Below, in pieces: positions 1 to 8,042 of a stretch of 64,000 nt of DNA. Origin of the DNA: an uncultured Acidobacteriota bacterium (GTDB lineage Bacteria > Acidobacteriota > UBA6911 > RPQK01 > JAJDTT01); the NCBI GenBank assembly GCA_951812665.1, contig CATOST010000036.1, forward strand, positions 372,001 through 436,000. The letters are read 5' to 3'. The translations under genes and the position numbers were made by a program. The notes below the pieces were generated by a model. It saw only the letters and a program-made list of their open reading frames with translations. It was not told the DNA's origin and made no database searches. Within the stretch, counting starts at the first letter, position 1. Every line of letters starts with the position of its first letter.

Positions 1-669
1 ATAACCGCCGGGTCCGCCTCCGGCCAGCAGCAGCCAGGAGTCCTGCGTCGAGAGCCGCTCGAACGCGGAGATCAGCTCCTCGATCCCTTTGTAGGGCAGG
101 ATGCCGCCGATGAAGCCGTACGCGAAGGCGTCTTGCGGGATCTCCAACTCGCGCCGGGCCCCGTTACGGGTGAAGTCCGTCCGGTAGACGTCGATGAAAT
201 GCCCGTGAGGGATGATGAAGACCCGCCGGGAGCGTCCGAAGCGTTCCTTCAACCCTTGGGCGTTGAACGGGCAGTGGGCGATGACGGCGTCGGCCAGACG
301 GCAGATCTCGAGGCGGAACTCGTGGTCGATGGAACGATGAAGCCGGTTGTGGGGATAGATGTTGTGGGCGGTCCAGACGATCTTGTAGCCCAGCTCGCGG
401 GCCAGCTCCAACGAGGCCGCCAGCTGCCGCATCCGTTCCTCCATGATCCGGCGTTCCGGGTGGAAGTAGTCATGGTGGGGCCAATGGAAATGAAGCGCCT
501 GGATCCGGCCGCTGTTCCCGCGCAGATATTCGGGGCTGTAGTCCCGGGTGTACTCGACCTGAACGCCGTGGCGCTCCATGGCCTCGGTGAGCAGGGCGCC
601 GTAGGGATTGCTCCCTTCATGATCGGGAGGAAGGGGACGGTCCTGATGGTAGTAGAACGCGATACGCAC
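1..669 (-). CDS. GT4-type glycosyltransferase (C-terminus off the window)
   Basis: My minus-strand reading from a GTG at 669 stays open to base 1 (223 codons). It starts MRIAFYYHQDRPLPPDHEG, typical of the N-terminal Rossmann half of GT-B glycosyltransferases. Later come IVWTAHNIYPHN, a histidine-rich acceptor-side segment, and GGILPYKGIEELISAFERL, the usual start of the donor-binding GT4 domain, followed by LLLAGGGPGG at the window edge. GT4 enzymes transfer sugar from nucleotide-sugars to glycans or lipids at the cytoplasmic face. The start lies 29 bases after the aldo/keto reductase stop, so it is probably the third gene of that operon; AGGAG sits 11 bases upstream. The substrate cannot be told, and the EX7E catalytic region lies beyond the window. 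Confidence 0.8.
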   Translation of the reverse strand, partial: MRIAFYYHQDRPLPPDHEGSNPYGALLTEAMERHGVQVEYTRDYSPEYLRGNSGRIQALHFHWPHHDYFHPERRIMEERMRQLAASLELARELGYKIVWTAHNIYPHNRLHRSIDHEFRLEICRLADAVIAHCPFNAQGLKERFGRSRRVFIIPHGHFIDVYRTDFTRNGARRELEIPQDAFAYGFIGGILPYKGIEELISAFERLSTQDSWLLLAGGGPGGY

Positions 670-698
670 GTCCGGGGAGGGCTCCTGGTCCGGGGATG

Positions 699-1637
699 TC
701 AGCCGAAGGTGGTCGGATCCGAGATCCGGTCGAGCCGGTCCCGCAGTTCCGGGCTCAGGCCCGCGGCCAGACTGTCGAAGGCCTGGTCGATATGGCCGGG
801 CCGCCTGCCGCCGATCAGGACTGAAGTGATCTGAGGGTGGAACAGCGCCCAGGCCAGGCACAGATCCACCAGGGACCGCCCCTCTTCCCGGGACACGACT
901 CGCAGGCGCTCCACCAGCGAAAAGGCGCGCGGGTAGAAGTAGTCGTCCCTCCAGTCCCTGGCCAGATCGAAACGGGTTCCCGGCGGCAGCGGCCCCTGAG
1001 GCGAGTATTTGCCGGTCAGAAAACCGCCGCCCAGGGGGCTGTAGGAGAGAATGCCCAGTCCCTGGTCCTGGCAGAGCGGCCCCATCTCCGCTTCCATCGA
1101 CCGGTCCGAAAGGTTGTACTGGGGCTGAATGGACTCGAATCGGGCCCAGCCGTTGGTGTCCTGAGTCCAGAGCGCCTTGCACAACTGCCAGGCGGCCGAG
1201 TTGCTGAGTCCCAGATACCGCACCTTGCCCTGCTCCACCGCTCTCGAAAAGGCCTCCAGTATCTCCTCCACCGGGTCCCCCTCAAGCGGCCAGTGATGAA
1301 GCTGGAAGAGGTCGATGACGTCGGTCTGGAGCGTCCGGAGGCTCTGCTCGATCTTCTGAGTCACCTTCGGTCCGTCCAGCGGTCCGGTGAAGCCGCACTT
1401 GGTGGCCAGGATGATCTGCTGCCGCGTGCCTCGCTCCCGGAGCCACTCGCCGATCATCCGCTCCGACTCCCGCTTGCTGTAGGACTCGGCGGTGTCGATG
1501 AGGGTGATCCCCCGTTCCAGGGCCCGGTCCAGCAGTGTCCAAGCCGTGGACTGGTCGATTTCGCGGCCGAAGGTGGCGCCGCCAAAGCCGATGGCGCTCA
1601 CCGTCAGATCAGTGGTTCCAAGGCGTCGGTATTTCAT
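699..1637 (-). CDS. Aldo/keto reductase
   Basis: 312 aa, full length for a single-domain AKR (TIM barrel). The N-terminus MKYRRLGTTDLTVSAIGFGG is the canonical strand/loop of the family. The tetrad is visible: D48 and Y53 in LIDTAESYS, K80 in ILATKCG, and H114 in LFQLHHW. The C-terminal GGRRPGHIDQAF matches the NADP-binding stretch. Such cytosolic enzymes reduce aldehydes or ketones, or oxidise sugars and inositols, with NAD(P)H. It lies 36 bases downstream of a solute symporter and upstream of a glycosyltransferase, all on the minus strand, which suggests use of an imported sugar-like compound. The substrate is not inferable. Confidence 0.9.
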   Translation of the reverse strand: MKYRRLGTTDLTVSAIGFGGATFGREIDQSTAWTLLDRALERGITLIDTAESYSKRESERMIGEWLRERGTRQQIILATKCGFTGPLDGPKVTQKIEQSLRTLQTDVIDLFQLHHWPLEGDPVEEILEAFSRAVEQGKVRYLGLSNSAAWQLCKALWTQDTNGWARFESIQPQYNLSDRSMEAEMGPLCQDQGLGILSYSPLGGGFLTGKYSPQGPLPPGTRFDLARDWRDDYFYPRAFSLVERLRVVSREEGRSLVDLCLAWALFHPQITSVLIGGRRPGHIDQAFDSLAAGLSPELRDRLDRISDPTTFG

Positions 1638-1673
1638 CGATTTCTCGGTTTCCGGGAGCGATCGGATCCGCCC

Positions 1674-3284
1674 TCACGAAGTCAACCAGGTCTTCTCGTG
1701 GCGGGTCTTCCAGGTCAGTCCGGCCAGACGGTGCTGGTTCCGGTTGGGGAAGATCAGGCTCAGGATCCAGGCCGTGCCGAAGCTGGCAACGAAGGAGGTG
1801 GGCATGATCCAGGTGAAACCCATCCCCTTCTCGATCAGCCGCGGGCCGAAGCTGTCTCCCAGCAGTGATACCAGCGATTGCTGGGCGGAGGGGCCGAGAG
1901 ACTGGAGCAGGGGCTGGGAATAGGCAACGGCGAGGGACGTCAGGAAGCCGATAATGGCCGCGGGCCAGACGGTTCGACGGCCGGCGCGGGGAAGAAACAT
2001 TCCGGCCAGAAAGAGCCCGCCCATGGGTCCGACCAGGGCGTTGAAGGTCTTGGGCAGGATGGTCAGGATGTCGTCGGAGCCGGTGAAGTTTTCCAGAGAG
2101 AGAGCTCCCATCATCACCGCCAATCCCACCACCAGGGTGATGATGCGGGCCTGGCGGACCTCGTCCACGGGTTTTTTCTTCTTACGCAGGCGTCCGAAAT
2201 CCACGGTGGCCACGGTGGCGAAGGAGTTCACCCCCGAATCGATGGTGGACATGGCGGCCGCCAGCAGGGCGGCGAAGATGGCGCCGGCGAGGCCGGCCGG
2301 GACTCGGGAGGCCACGAAGAAGGGGAAAATGCTGTCGCGGTCCTTGCCGCTGGCCAGGTCGATGTGACCGGGAAGGGGCTCGGGTCCCTGGGTGAAGTAG
2401 TAGACCAGGCTGGCGCCCACGATGGTGAGGACCAGGATGATGATGATTCCGGTGACCGCTCCGGTGACCATGCTCCGTTTGCTGGCCGCGACGTTCACGG
2501 TGCTGAAGTAGCGCTGCATGGTCATCTGGTTGGCGCAGTGGGCGACGACGATCCAGAGCGCGTCGGTCAGGGTGAAGGTGACCACCGTCGCCGGCAGGGT
2601 CGGGTCGGGCGAGAAGAAGGTGAAGCTCTCGTTGTCCCGGGCGTTGACCACCTCCATCCAGTCAAAGAGGTTGGTGCCGGTGGCCCAGGCCACGTAGCCG
2701 ATGGTGAAGAATCCGCCCCCCAGGAGTAGCGCCACCTGGATCACGTCGGTCCAGACCACGGCCCGGATCCCGCCCATCATCGTGTAGATCGTGGCCACGA
2801 CGCCCACGGTGAGGATGATGACGATCAGGGGAATTCCGGTGGCCACGGCCAGGGCCCGGGAAGAGACCAGGACGATCACCATCATCAGCACCGAAACGAA
2901 CACCAGGAACATGGAAGCGCCCAGGAGTCTCGCCGAGAGGCCGTAGCGGTGTTCCAGGTACTCGTAGGCGGTGGTGAAGCGGAAGCGGACGAAGAAGGGG
3001 ATGGTCAGCAGCAGGATGAACAGCACGTGGATGGGAAAACCGAGGAAGGTGCTCAGCAGGTTTCCGAAGCCGAATCGCCAGACCACTCCGGGATAGGCCA
3101 GGAAGCTGATGCTGGAGAGCAGGGAGGCGATGATGCTGATGCCCACGGCGAACCAGGGAAGCCGCCGCCCGCCCAGGAAGTATTCCTCGCCGGTCTTCTG
3201 GCCCCGGGAGAGGCGCCAACCCAGAAACATCATGGCGCCGAGATAGCCCACCAGGACCACGTGATCGGCGAAGTGCAGTTGCAT
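1674..3284 (-). CDS. Sodium/solute symporter (SSS family)
   Basis: 536 aa, close to the usual SSS size, with about 13 hydrophobic segments. Family features: EEYFLGGRRLPWFAVGIS after TM1, SSISFLAYPG in TM2, MGGIRAVVWTDVIQ in TM5-6, and AALLAAAMSTIDSGVNS in TM8, where the Ser/Thr and Asp side chains belong to the Na+-site region of LeuT-fold symporters. It is an inner-membrane transporter importing a sugar, carboxylate or amino acid with Na+. The ATG has GGAGA 9 bases upstream. It is the first gene of the apparent symporter-AKR-glycosyltransferase operon. The REP-like hairpin cluster lies just upstream of its start. The cargo is unknown. Confidence 0.92.
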   Translation of the reverse strand: MQLHFADHVVLVGYLGAMMFLGWRLSRGQKTGEEYFLGGRRLPWFAVGISIIASLLSSISFLAYPGVVWRFGFGNLLSTFLGFPIHVLFILLLTIPFFVRFRFTTAYEYLEHRYGLSARLLGASMFLVFVSVLMMVIVLVSSRALAVATGIPLIVIILTVGVVATIYTMMGGIRAVVWTDVIQVALLLGGGFFTIGYVAWATGTNLFDWMEVVNARDNESFTFFSPDPTLPATVVTFTLTDALWIVVAHCANQMTMQRYFSTVNVAASKRSMVTGAVTGIIIILVLTIVGASLVYYFTQGPEPLPGHIDLASGKDRDSIFPFFVASRVPAGLAGAIFAALLAAAMSTIDSGVNSFATVATVDFGRLRKKKKPVDEVRQARIITLVVGLAVMMGALSLENFTGSDDILTILPKTFNALVGPMGGLFLAGMFLPRAGRRTVWPAAIIGFLTSLAVAYSQPLLQSLGPSAQQSLVSLLGDSFGPRLIEKGMGFTWIMPTSFVASFGTAWILSLIFPNRNQHRLAGLTWKTRHEKTWLTS

Positions 3285-3365
3285 GTCGATCGTCTCCGTA
3301 TCGGTCCGGAAGAAAAGCAGTGCAGATCGTATTCGTTCGAGATTGGAGGCGCAAGAGCGTTAGGA

Positions 3366-3545
3366 GCGACTTTCTTGTCGCCCACTGGGAGGGGCGACTT
3401 TCTTGTCGCCCACTGGGACAGGCGGCTTTCTTGCCGCCTGCTCTTCTTGCCGGGAAGCGTAGAGTGGGGACTCCGTCCCCCCTGCCCCCCTAATCGGCGG
3501 CAAGAAAGCCGCCGCTCCCGTTCGGCGACAAGAAAGTCGCCGCTC
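3366..3545. repeat. Cluster of five REP-like hairpins
   Basis: Five short palindromes lie in the gap between the symporter and the zinc-ribbon gene. Two direct copies of GCGACTTTCTTGTCGC and one GGCGGCTTTCTTGCCGCC occur on the left half; GGCGGCAAGAAAGCCGCC and GGCGACAAGAAAGTCGCC occur on the right half in opposite orientation. The arms covary (GAC/GTC versus GGC/GCC) while the TTTCTT loop is kept, and the whole block is an imperfect inverted repeat around about 3460. Related hairpins recur at 36914, 51078 and 52586. They are likely REP/BIME-type repeats that could act as bidirectional RNA hairpins. Confidence 0.7.
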
Positions 3546-3558
3546 CATGTCCCCGCTC

Positions 3559-3831
3559 CTACAGGAGCACGACCGACTGCTGGCTGGGGATCTCGAAGCG
3601 CCGCCGGCACCTGGGATTGGTGCAGAACAGGTATTCGTCTTCCCGGACCATGTAGGAACGGACGTTGGCGAATCGGCGCCGGTCCTCCGGCCTGGCGCGA
3701 TAGGGCAGACGGCCCTTCTTCTCCCGCACCAGCCATCGGACCTGGAAGTCGCCCAGTTCCCGGCAGTAGGGACAGGAGAACCGAGCCCTCTTGGTTTCAC
3801 GCCGTTCCCGGTAAAAGTCTCTCTCCCGCAT
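3559..3831 (-). CDS. Small zinc-ribbon protein, unknown function
   Basis: 90 aa. Two cysteine knuckles are visible: SCPYC near residue 20 and FCTNPRC near residue 69, as in a four-Cys zinc ribbon. The N-terminus is very basic and arginine-rich (MRERDFYRERRETKRARF). It starts 3 bases after the aminotransferase stop, so the two genes are almost certainly co-transcribed and perhaps translationally coupled. I do not recognise the family. A nucleic-acid or protein-binding adaptor is possible, but nothing in the sequence fixes its role. Confidence 0.65.
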   Translation of the reverse strand: MRERDFYRERRETKRARFSCPYCRELGDFQVRWLVREKKGRLPYRARPEDRRRFANVRSYMVREDEYLFCTNPRCRRRFEIPSQQSVVLL

Positions 3832-3834
3832 GGG

Positions 3835-5181
3835 TCATTCCCTTTCGATCTGGCGTCGCACCGCCGTAAGCGCCTCGTCCAACATCTCCACCATCTCGTC
3901 GATCTCCGCCCGCGTGATGACCAGGGGAGGGAAGATGCGGACGCTGTCCCCCGGGCTCCCGTCGCCGGGACCTCCCGTCGCCGAGATCGACAGTCCCCGG
4001 CGGATCAGGTGCCGGTGCAATCGCTCATGGACCTTCAGGGAGGGAGGGAAATAGGTGTAGGGCTCCCGGTTGCTCACCACCTCGAACCCCACCAGCATTC
4101 CCAGGCCCCGGACGTCGCCCACCATGGGATGGCTGCGCAGGGTCCGAATCCGGTCCAGCAGGTATTCCCCCATGGCGGCCGATCTCTCCACGATGCCCTC
4201 GTCCTCCATCAGATCCAGGACGGTGAGCCCGACCCGGGCGGCGAGGGGGTTGTTCACGTAGGTGAACACGTGGGGGAAGGGCTCCTTCTTGTCTTCCAGC
4301 ACCTGCCGGATCTCATCGGTGAACAGCGCGCCCCCCATGGGGAGATAGCCGCTGCTGACGCCTTTGCCGAAGGCCACGATGTCGGGAACCGCGTCCCAGT
4401 GCCGGACGGCGAAGAACCGTCCCGTCCGGCCGAACCCGGTCACCACTTCGTCGGCGATCCAGAGCACGCCGTAACGGTCGCAGATCTCGCGGATCCGAGG
4501 GAAATAGTCGGCCGGCGGAATGCCCGGGGCGCCGCCCGCCAGGGAGACCGGTTCGGCCACGAAGGCGGCCACGTTCTCCGGTCCGGCCCGGACGATGGCC
4601 CGCTCCAGCTCACGCGCGCAGGCCAGCGTGCAGGTTTCTCCGCAGCCGTCGAAGAGGCACGCCCGCGGCAGACAGGGGTCGATGTGCTCGAACCCGGCAA
4701 GCCAGGGACTGAAGGCATGCCGGACTCCGGATCCGGTGGTCGAGAGCGCGCCCAGAGTGGCCCCGTGATAGCTGCTCCAGCGGGCAATCACCTGGTGTTT
4801 TTGGCCCTGACCCCGCCTGAGGTGGTAGAGCCGGGCCAGTTTCAAGGAGGTCTCCACTCCTTCCGAGCCGCCGGAGACGAAGTAGACGTGGTTCAGCCGG
4901 CCCGGCGCCTTTTCCGCCAGCCGGCCGGCCAGCTCGGCAGCCACCGGATTGGCGAAGTGAGAGGTGAAGACAAAAGCCAGGGTTTCGGCCTGGCGGGCCA
5001 TGATCCGGGCGATCCGGCCGCGCCCGTGGCCCAGAATGACGTTTCCGGCTCCGGCGGTGCCGTCGATGTAACGCTTGCCGGCGCCGTCGTAGACGTAGAT
5101 CCCCTCGCCCCGTTCAACGACCGGATAATCATAACGGGGGTCCTGGAGCAACAGGTGGCCGGAGTCCGCTGGATAACTCAT
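3835..5181 (-). CDS. Class-III PLP-dependent aminotransferase
   Basis: 448 aa from the ATG at 5181, chosen because AAGGAG lies 7 bases upstream; a second ATG at 5202 would add MSARRTT. Fold-type I class-III signature: YDGAGKRYIDGTAGAGNVILG, SGGSEGVETSLKLAR, the FVAEPVS and LWIADEVVTGFGRTG region with the PLP-contacting Asp, and VAFGKGVSSGYLPMGG with the Schiff-base lysine. These cytosolic enzymes move amino groups between omega-amines or amino acids and keto acids. A Cys-rich insertion (ACLFDGCGETCTLACARE) around residues 178-195 is unusual and might bind metal. The zinc-ribbon gene follows after 3 bases. The substrate is unknown. Confidence 0.92.
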   Translation of the reverse strand: MSYPADSGHLLLQDPRYDYPVVERGEGIYVYDGAGKRYIDGTAGAGNVILGHGRGRIARIMARQAETLAFVFTSHFANPVAAELAGRLAEKAPGRLNHVYFVSGGSEGVETSLKLARLYHLRRGQGQKHQVIARWSSYHGATLGALSTTGSGVRHAFSPWLAGFEHIDPCLPRACLFDGCGETCTLACARELERAIVRAGPENVAAFVAEPVSLAGGAPGIPPADYFPRIREICDRYGVLWIADEVVTGFGRTGRFFAVRHWDAVPDIVAFGKGVSSGYLPMGGALFTDEIRQVLEDKKEPFPHVFTYVNNPLAARVGLTVLDLMEDEGIVERSAAMGEYLLDRIRTLRSHPMVGDVRGLGMLVGFEVVSNREPYTYFPPSLKVHERLHRHLIRRGLSISATGGPGDGSPGDSVRIFPPLVITRAEIDEMVEMLDEALTAVRRQIERE

Positions 5182-5288
5182 GGTCGTTCTCCTTGCACTC
5201 ATCCTACCAGTTGATGTTTCCGGCTTCGAATCTGGCGCGATCCCCTGTGCCGTGGCGACTTTGTCCGGCGGCTGGTAGAGTTTGCGCC

Positions 5289-6833
5289 ATGTCCAAGAAA
5301 ATCTGTTTGCTGGTCTGGGTCGGTCTGTGGCCGGGAAATCAATTGCTGGGCGGTGCGGAGGAAGCCAAGCCCGTGGACATCGGGTCCCGGCTCGAGCTCT
5401 TCGTCGACGACTTCCTGATCGAGCGGATGTCGGGAGTGGAACTGAAGCTCCACCGGCCCCGCTCGGCGGGAAAGGTCCTCTCCTACGACGCTCCCTGGGA
5501 GGGGAACACGAGCTTTTACACCAACATCCTCAAGGACGGCGACCGGCTGCGCATGTACTTTCGCGGGAGCAACAACAAAGGGTACGTGGACACGGGTCTC
5601 CTGAAACCGGGTGAGAAGCAGGTCGAGGACCACCCTTTCACCATCGCCTATGCGGAAAGCCGCGACGGCATCGTCTGGGAGCGTCCCTCGTTGGGGCTGT
5701 ACGAGTTTCAGGGATCCAAAGACAACTCCATCGTCTGGATGGACAACCCGGACCAGTCGGTCACCGATTGCATGTACGTCTTCAAGGACGGCAATCCGGC
5801 AGCTCCCGACTCCCAGCGCTACAAGGCGTTGGGGGGAAGCAGTTATCCGCTGGTCGCTCTGGTTTCTCCCGACGGGTTTCGGTGGACCGAGATGCAGGGC
5901 CAGAAGTCCCTGATCCGGAAGGGGCTTCACCGGAATGCCTTCGACGCCCTCAACGTGGCCTTCTGGGACTCATACCGGAAGCGCTACAGCATATTTTTCC
6001 GCGATTCGGACCGTGGGATCAGCCCGCACTCGCTCCCCTTCGACCACACGGCGGGGCCGCCGTTCAACTACGGCAACCGCAGCTTCAAGTTCGCCACGTC
6101 GGAGGACTTCGTCGACTGGAGCATGCCCCGGTGGGTCGATTTCGGCGGGGCCGCCACCGAACACCTCTACACCAATGGAACGACTCCCTACTACCGGGCG
6201 CCTCACATCTACATGGCTTTTCCCAAGCGCTTCCAGCCCTGGAGGAAACGGTTTGCGTCGACCCCCTATCCCGGCGCCTCCGAGGCCGTCTTTCTGACCA
6301 GCCGGGACGGACTGCACTGGGACCGGCGCTTCATGGAAGCCTTCGTCCGGCCCGGCCGGGATCCGCGCAACTGGACGCACCGGAACAATCTGGTGGCGGT
6401 CGGAATCCATCCGACGGCTCCCGACGAAATCTCCCTCTACGTGGTCCGCAACTACAACATGCCCAGTTGCCATCTGGAGCGGATGGTCCTGAGGACCGAC
6501 GGATTCGTGTCCGTCCATGCCGGTTACAACAGCGGCGAGTTGGTGACGAAACCCATCCTGTTCAAGGGAGACAATCTGTATCTGAATTACGCCACCTCGG
6601 CCGCGGGAAGCATCCGCTTGGAAATTCAAGACCTGGCGGGGAATCCGTTGGCCGGTTTCGCCCTGGAGGAGTCTCCCCTGATCTGGGGCGACGAGATCGA
6701 GGGGAAGGTGAGGTGGGTGCGTACCCATTCCAAGGGCACGTCGGACCGGCCCCTGCGCCGGTTCGCCGGAAACCCGGTGCGGCTCCGTTTCGTGATGAAG
6801 GACGCGGACCTCTACTCCATCCGCTTCAAGTGA
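5289..6833 (+). CDS. Secreted five-bladed beta-propeller, GH32/GH43-like
   Basis: 514 aa from the ATG at 5289; the open frame extends 5' to 5193, but MSKKICLLVWVGLWPGNQLL is a typical signal peptide start, so the earlier start is rejected. The mature part begins with LELFVDDFLIERMSGVELKL and carries repeated propeller-style segments (YFRGSNNK, YAESRDGIVWERP, FSPDGFRWTEM-like blades, SRDGLHWDRRFMEAF). This is the style of large secreted families in Planctomycetes, Verrucomicrobia and Acidobacteriota related to the GH32/GH43/GH68 propellers. I cannot assign the three acidic catalytic residues with confidence, so hydrolase activity is inference. It is convergent with the xylose operon, suggesting plant-glycan use. 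Confidence 0.7.
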   Translation: MSKKICLLVWVGLWPGNQLLGGAEEAKPVDIGSRLELFVDDFLIERMSGVELKLHRPRSAGKVLSYDAPWEGNTSFYTNILKDGDRLRMYFRGSNNKGYVDTGLLKPGEKQVEDHPFTIAYAESRDGIVWERPSLGLYEFQGSKDNSIVWMDNPDQSVTDCMYVFKDGNPAAPDSQRYKALGGSSYPLVALVSPDGFRWTEMQGQKSLIRKGLHRNAFDALNVAFWDSYRKRYSIFFRDSDRGISPHSLPFDHTAGPPFNYGNRSFKFATSEDFVDWSMPRWVDFGGAATEHLYTNGTTPYYRAPHIYMAFPKRFQPWRKRFASTPYPGASEAVFLTSRDGLHWDRRFMEAFVRPGRDPRNWTHRNNLVAVGIHPTAPDEISLYVVRNYNMPSCHLERMVLRTDGFVSVHAGYNSGELVTKPILFKGDNLYLNYATSAAGSIRLEIQDLAGNPLAGFALEESPLIWGDEIEGKVRWVRTHSKGTSDRPLRRFAGNPVRLRFVMKDADLYSIRFK

Positions 6834-6866
6834 GCCGGGGTCGAGGTCAAAGCTAGTACTTTCCGG

Positions 6867-8039
6867 TTAGCGGACTCCCAGCAGCAGGTCCACCGTCAGC
6901 TGGTCCAGGCGTTCGTGCCGCAGTTTGCGCCGGGCCAGTCGGTGGCGGTCCAACGGAGCGTCCAGGATGTTCCGGGCAGCCTCCGGAGTGTAGCTCCGGA
7001 ATTCGGCGGCCGGGACCAGGGAGCCCCTTTCCCGGAGTTCCGCCAGGATCTCCTGGATCTTCGGGTCTTCGGCGAAGCGCCTCGCCTTCTCCTTGAGGAT
7101 CAGGTAGGTGCGCATGCACCCGGCGGCGAAGTCCCGGACTCCCTCCTCGTCCTCCGTCCGGTAGGCATGGGCGTCGAAGTGCCGCGGGCCGGAATACCCC
7201 ACGTCCTCCAGGAACTTGACCAGGAAGAAGGCCGCCTTCAGGCTCTCCGACCCGAACCGGAGATCCTGGTCGAAGCGGTTCGGCTTCTGGTCGTTGAGGT
7301 CGATGTGAAACAGTTTGCCGGCTTCCCAGGCCTGGGCCACGGCGTGGTAGAAGTTCAGTCCGGCCATGTGCTCGTGGGCCAGCTCCGGATTGACGCCCAC
7401 CATGTCCGGATCGTCCAGGGTGTAACTGAACGCCAGCATGGCTCCGGTGGTGGCGAAGTAGATGTCTCCCCGGGGCTCGTTGGGTTTGGCCTCCAGGGCG
7501 AACTTGAGGTCGTAGCCGTTGTTCTTGACGTAGCCGATGAGGAAATTGAGGCACTCGCGCATGCGCTTGATGGCCTCCGAGGCGTCCTTGGCGGCGTCCA
7601 CCTCGGCTCCCTCCCGGCCTCCCCAGAAGACGTAGATCCGGGCTCCCAGTTCCACCCCCAGGTCGATGGCCCGCATCGTCTTCTGGAGCGCATAGGCACG
7701 CACGTCCGCGTCATGGGACGTGAAGGCTCCGTCCTTGAAGACCGGCTCGCTGAAGAGGTTGGTGGTGGCCATGGGGACGCAGACGTTGTAGTCGGCGAGG
7801 GCCTGCCGGAAGTCCTTCAGGATCCGGGCTCTCTCCCCGGGAGTGGCGTCGATGGGGATCAGGTCGTTGTCGTGGAAGTTGACGCCGTAGGCTCCCTCTT
7901 CGCCCAGTAGCCGAACCAGCCGGTGCGGAGGAATGGACGACCGGGTCGCGGCGCCGAAGGGATCGCGGCCCGGATTGCCCACCGTCCAGAGTCCGAAGCT
8001 GAACTTGTCCTCCGGGGTGGGTCGATAATCGCCGTTCAT
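6867..8039 (-). CDS. xylA: Xylose isomerase, short (actinobacterial-type) form
   Basis: 390 aa, matching the short class-I xylose isomerases. It interconverts D-xylose and D-xylulose (and glucose/fructose) with two divalent metals in a cytosolic TIM barrel. Visible active-site elements: VNFHDND with H56/D59, KFALEAKPNEPRGD with the metal-bridging Glu and Lys, GVNPELAHEHMAGLNF, HIDLNDQKPNRFDQD with the Asp ligands, and the late HFDAHAYRT. It lies 3 bases after the xylulokinase stop on the same strand, giving a compact xylB-xylA operon for entry of xylose into the pentose phosphate pathway. No xylose regulator or transporter is adjacent. Confidence 0.97.
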   Translation of the reverse strand: MNGDYRPTPEDKFSFGLWTVGNPGRDPFGAATRSSIPPHRLVRLLGEEGAYGVNFHDNDLIPIDATPGERARILKDFRQALADYNVCVPMATTNLFSEPVFKDGAFTSHDADVRAYALQKTMRAIDLGVELGARIYVFWGGREGAEVDAAKDASEAIKRMRECLNFLIGYVKNNGYDLKFALEAKPNEPRGDIYFATTGAMLAFSYTLDDPDMVGVNPELAHEHMAGLNFYHAVAQAWEAGKLFHIDLNDQKPNRFDQDLRFGSESLKAAFFLVKFLEDVGYSGPRHFDAHAYRTEDEEGVRDFAAGCMRTYLILKEKARRFAEDPKIQEILAELRERGSLVPAAEFRSYTPEAARNILDAPLDRHRLARRKLRHERLDQLTVDLLLGVR

Positions 8040-8042
8040 GGA

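Noticed and set aside
249..620. 123-aa minus-strand frame
   Set aside because: It is a frame shadow of the glycosyltransferase that I read from 669 to 1; composition is Ser/Pro/Arg-rich with no family features.
5193..5288. N-terminal extension of the propeller protein
   Set aside because: A signal peptide starts at 5289; the 32 residues before it are not export-like and overlap the divergent promoter.
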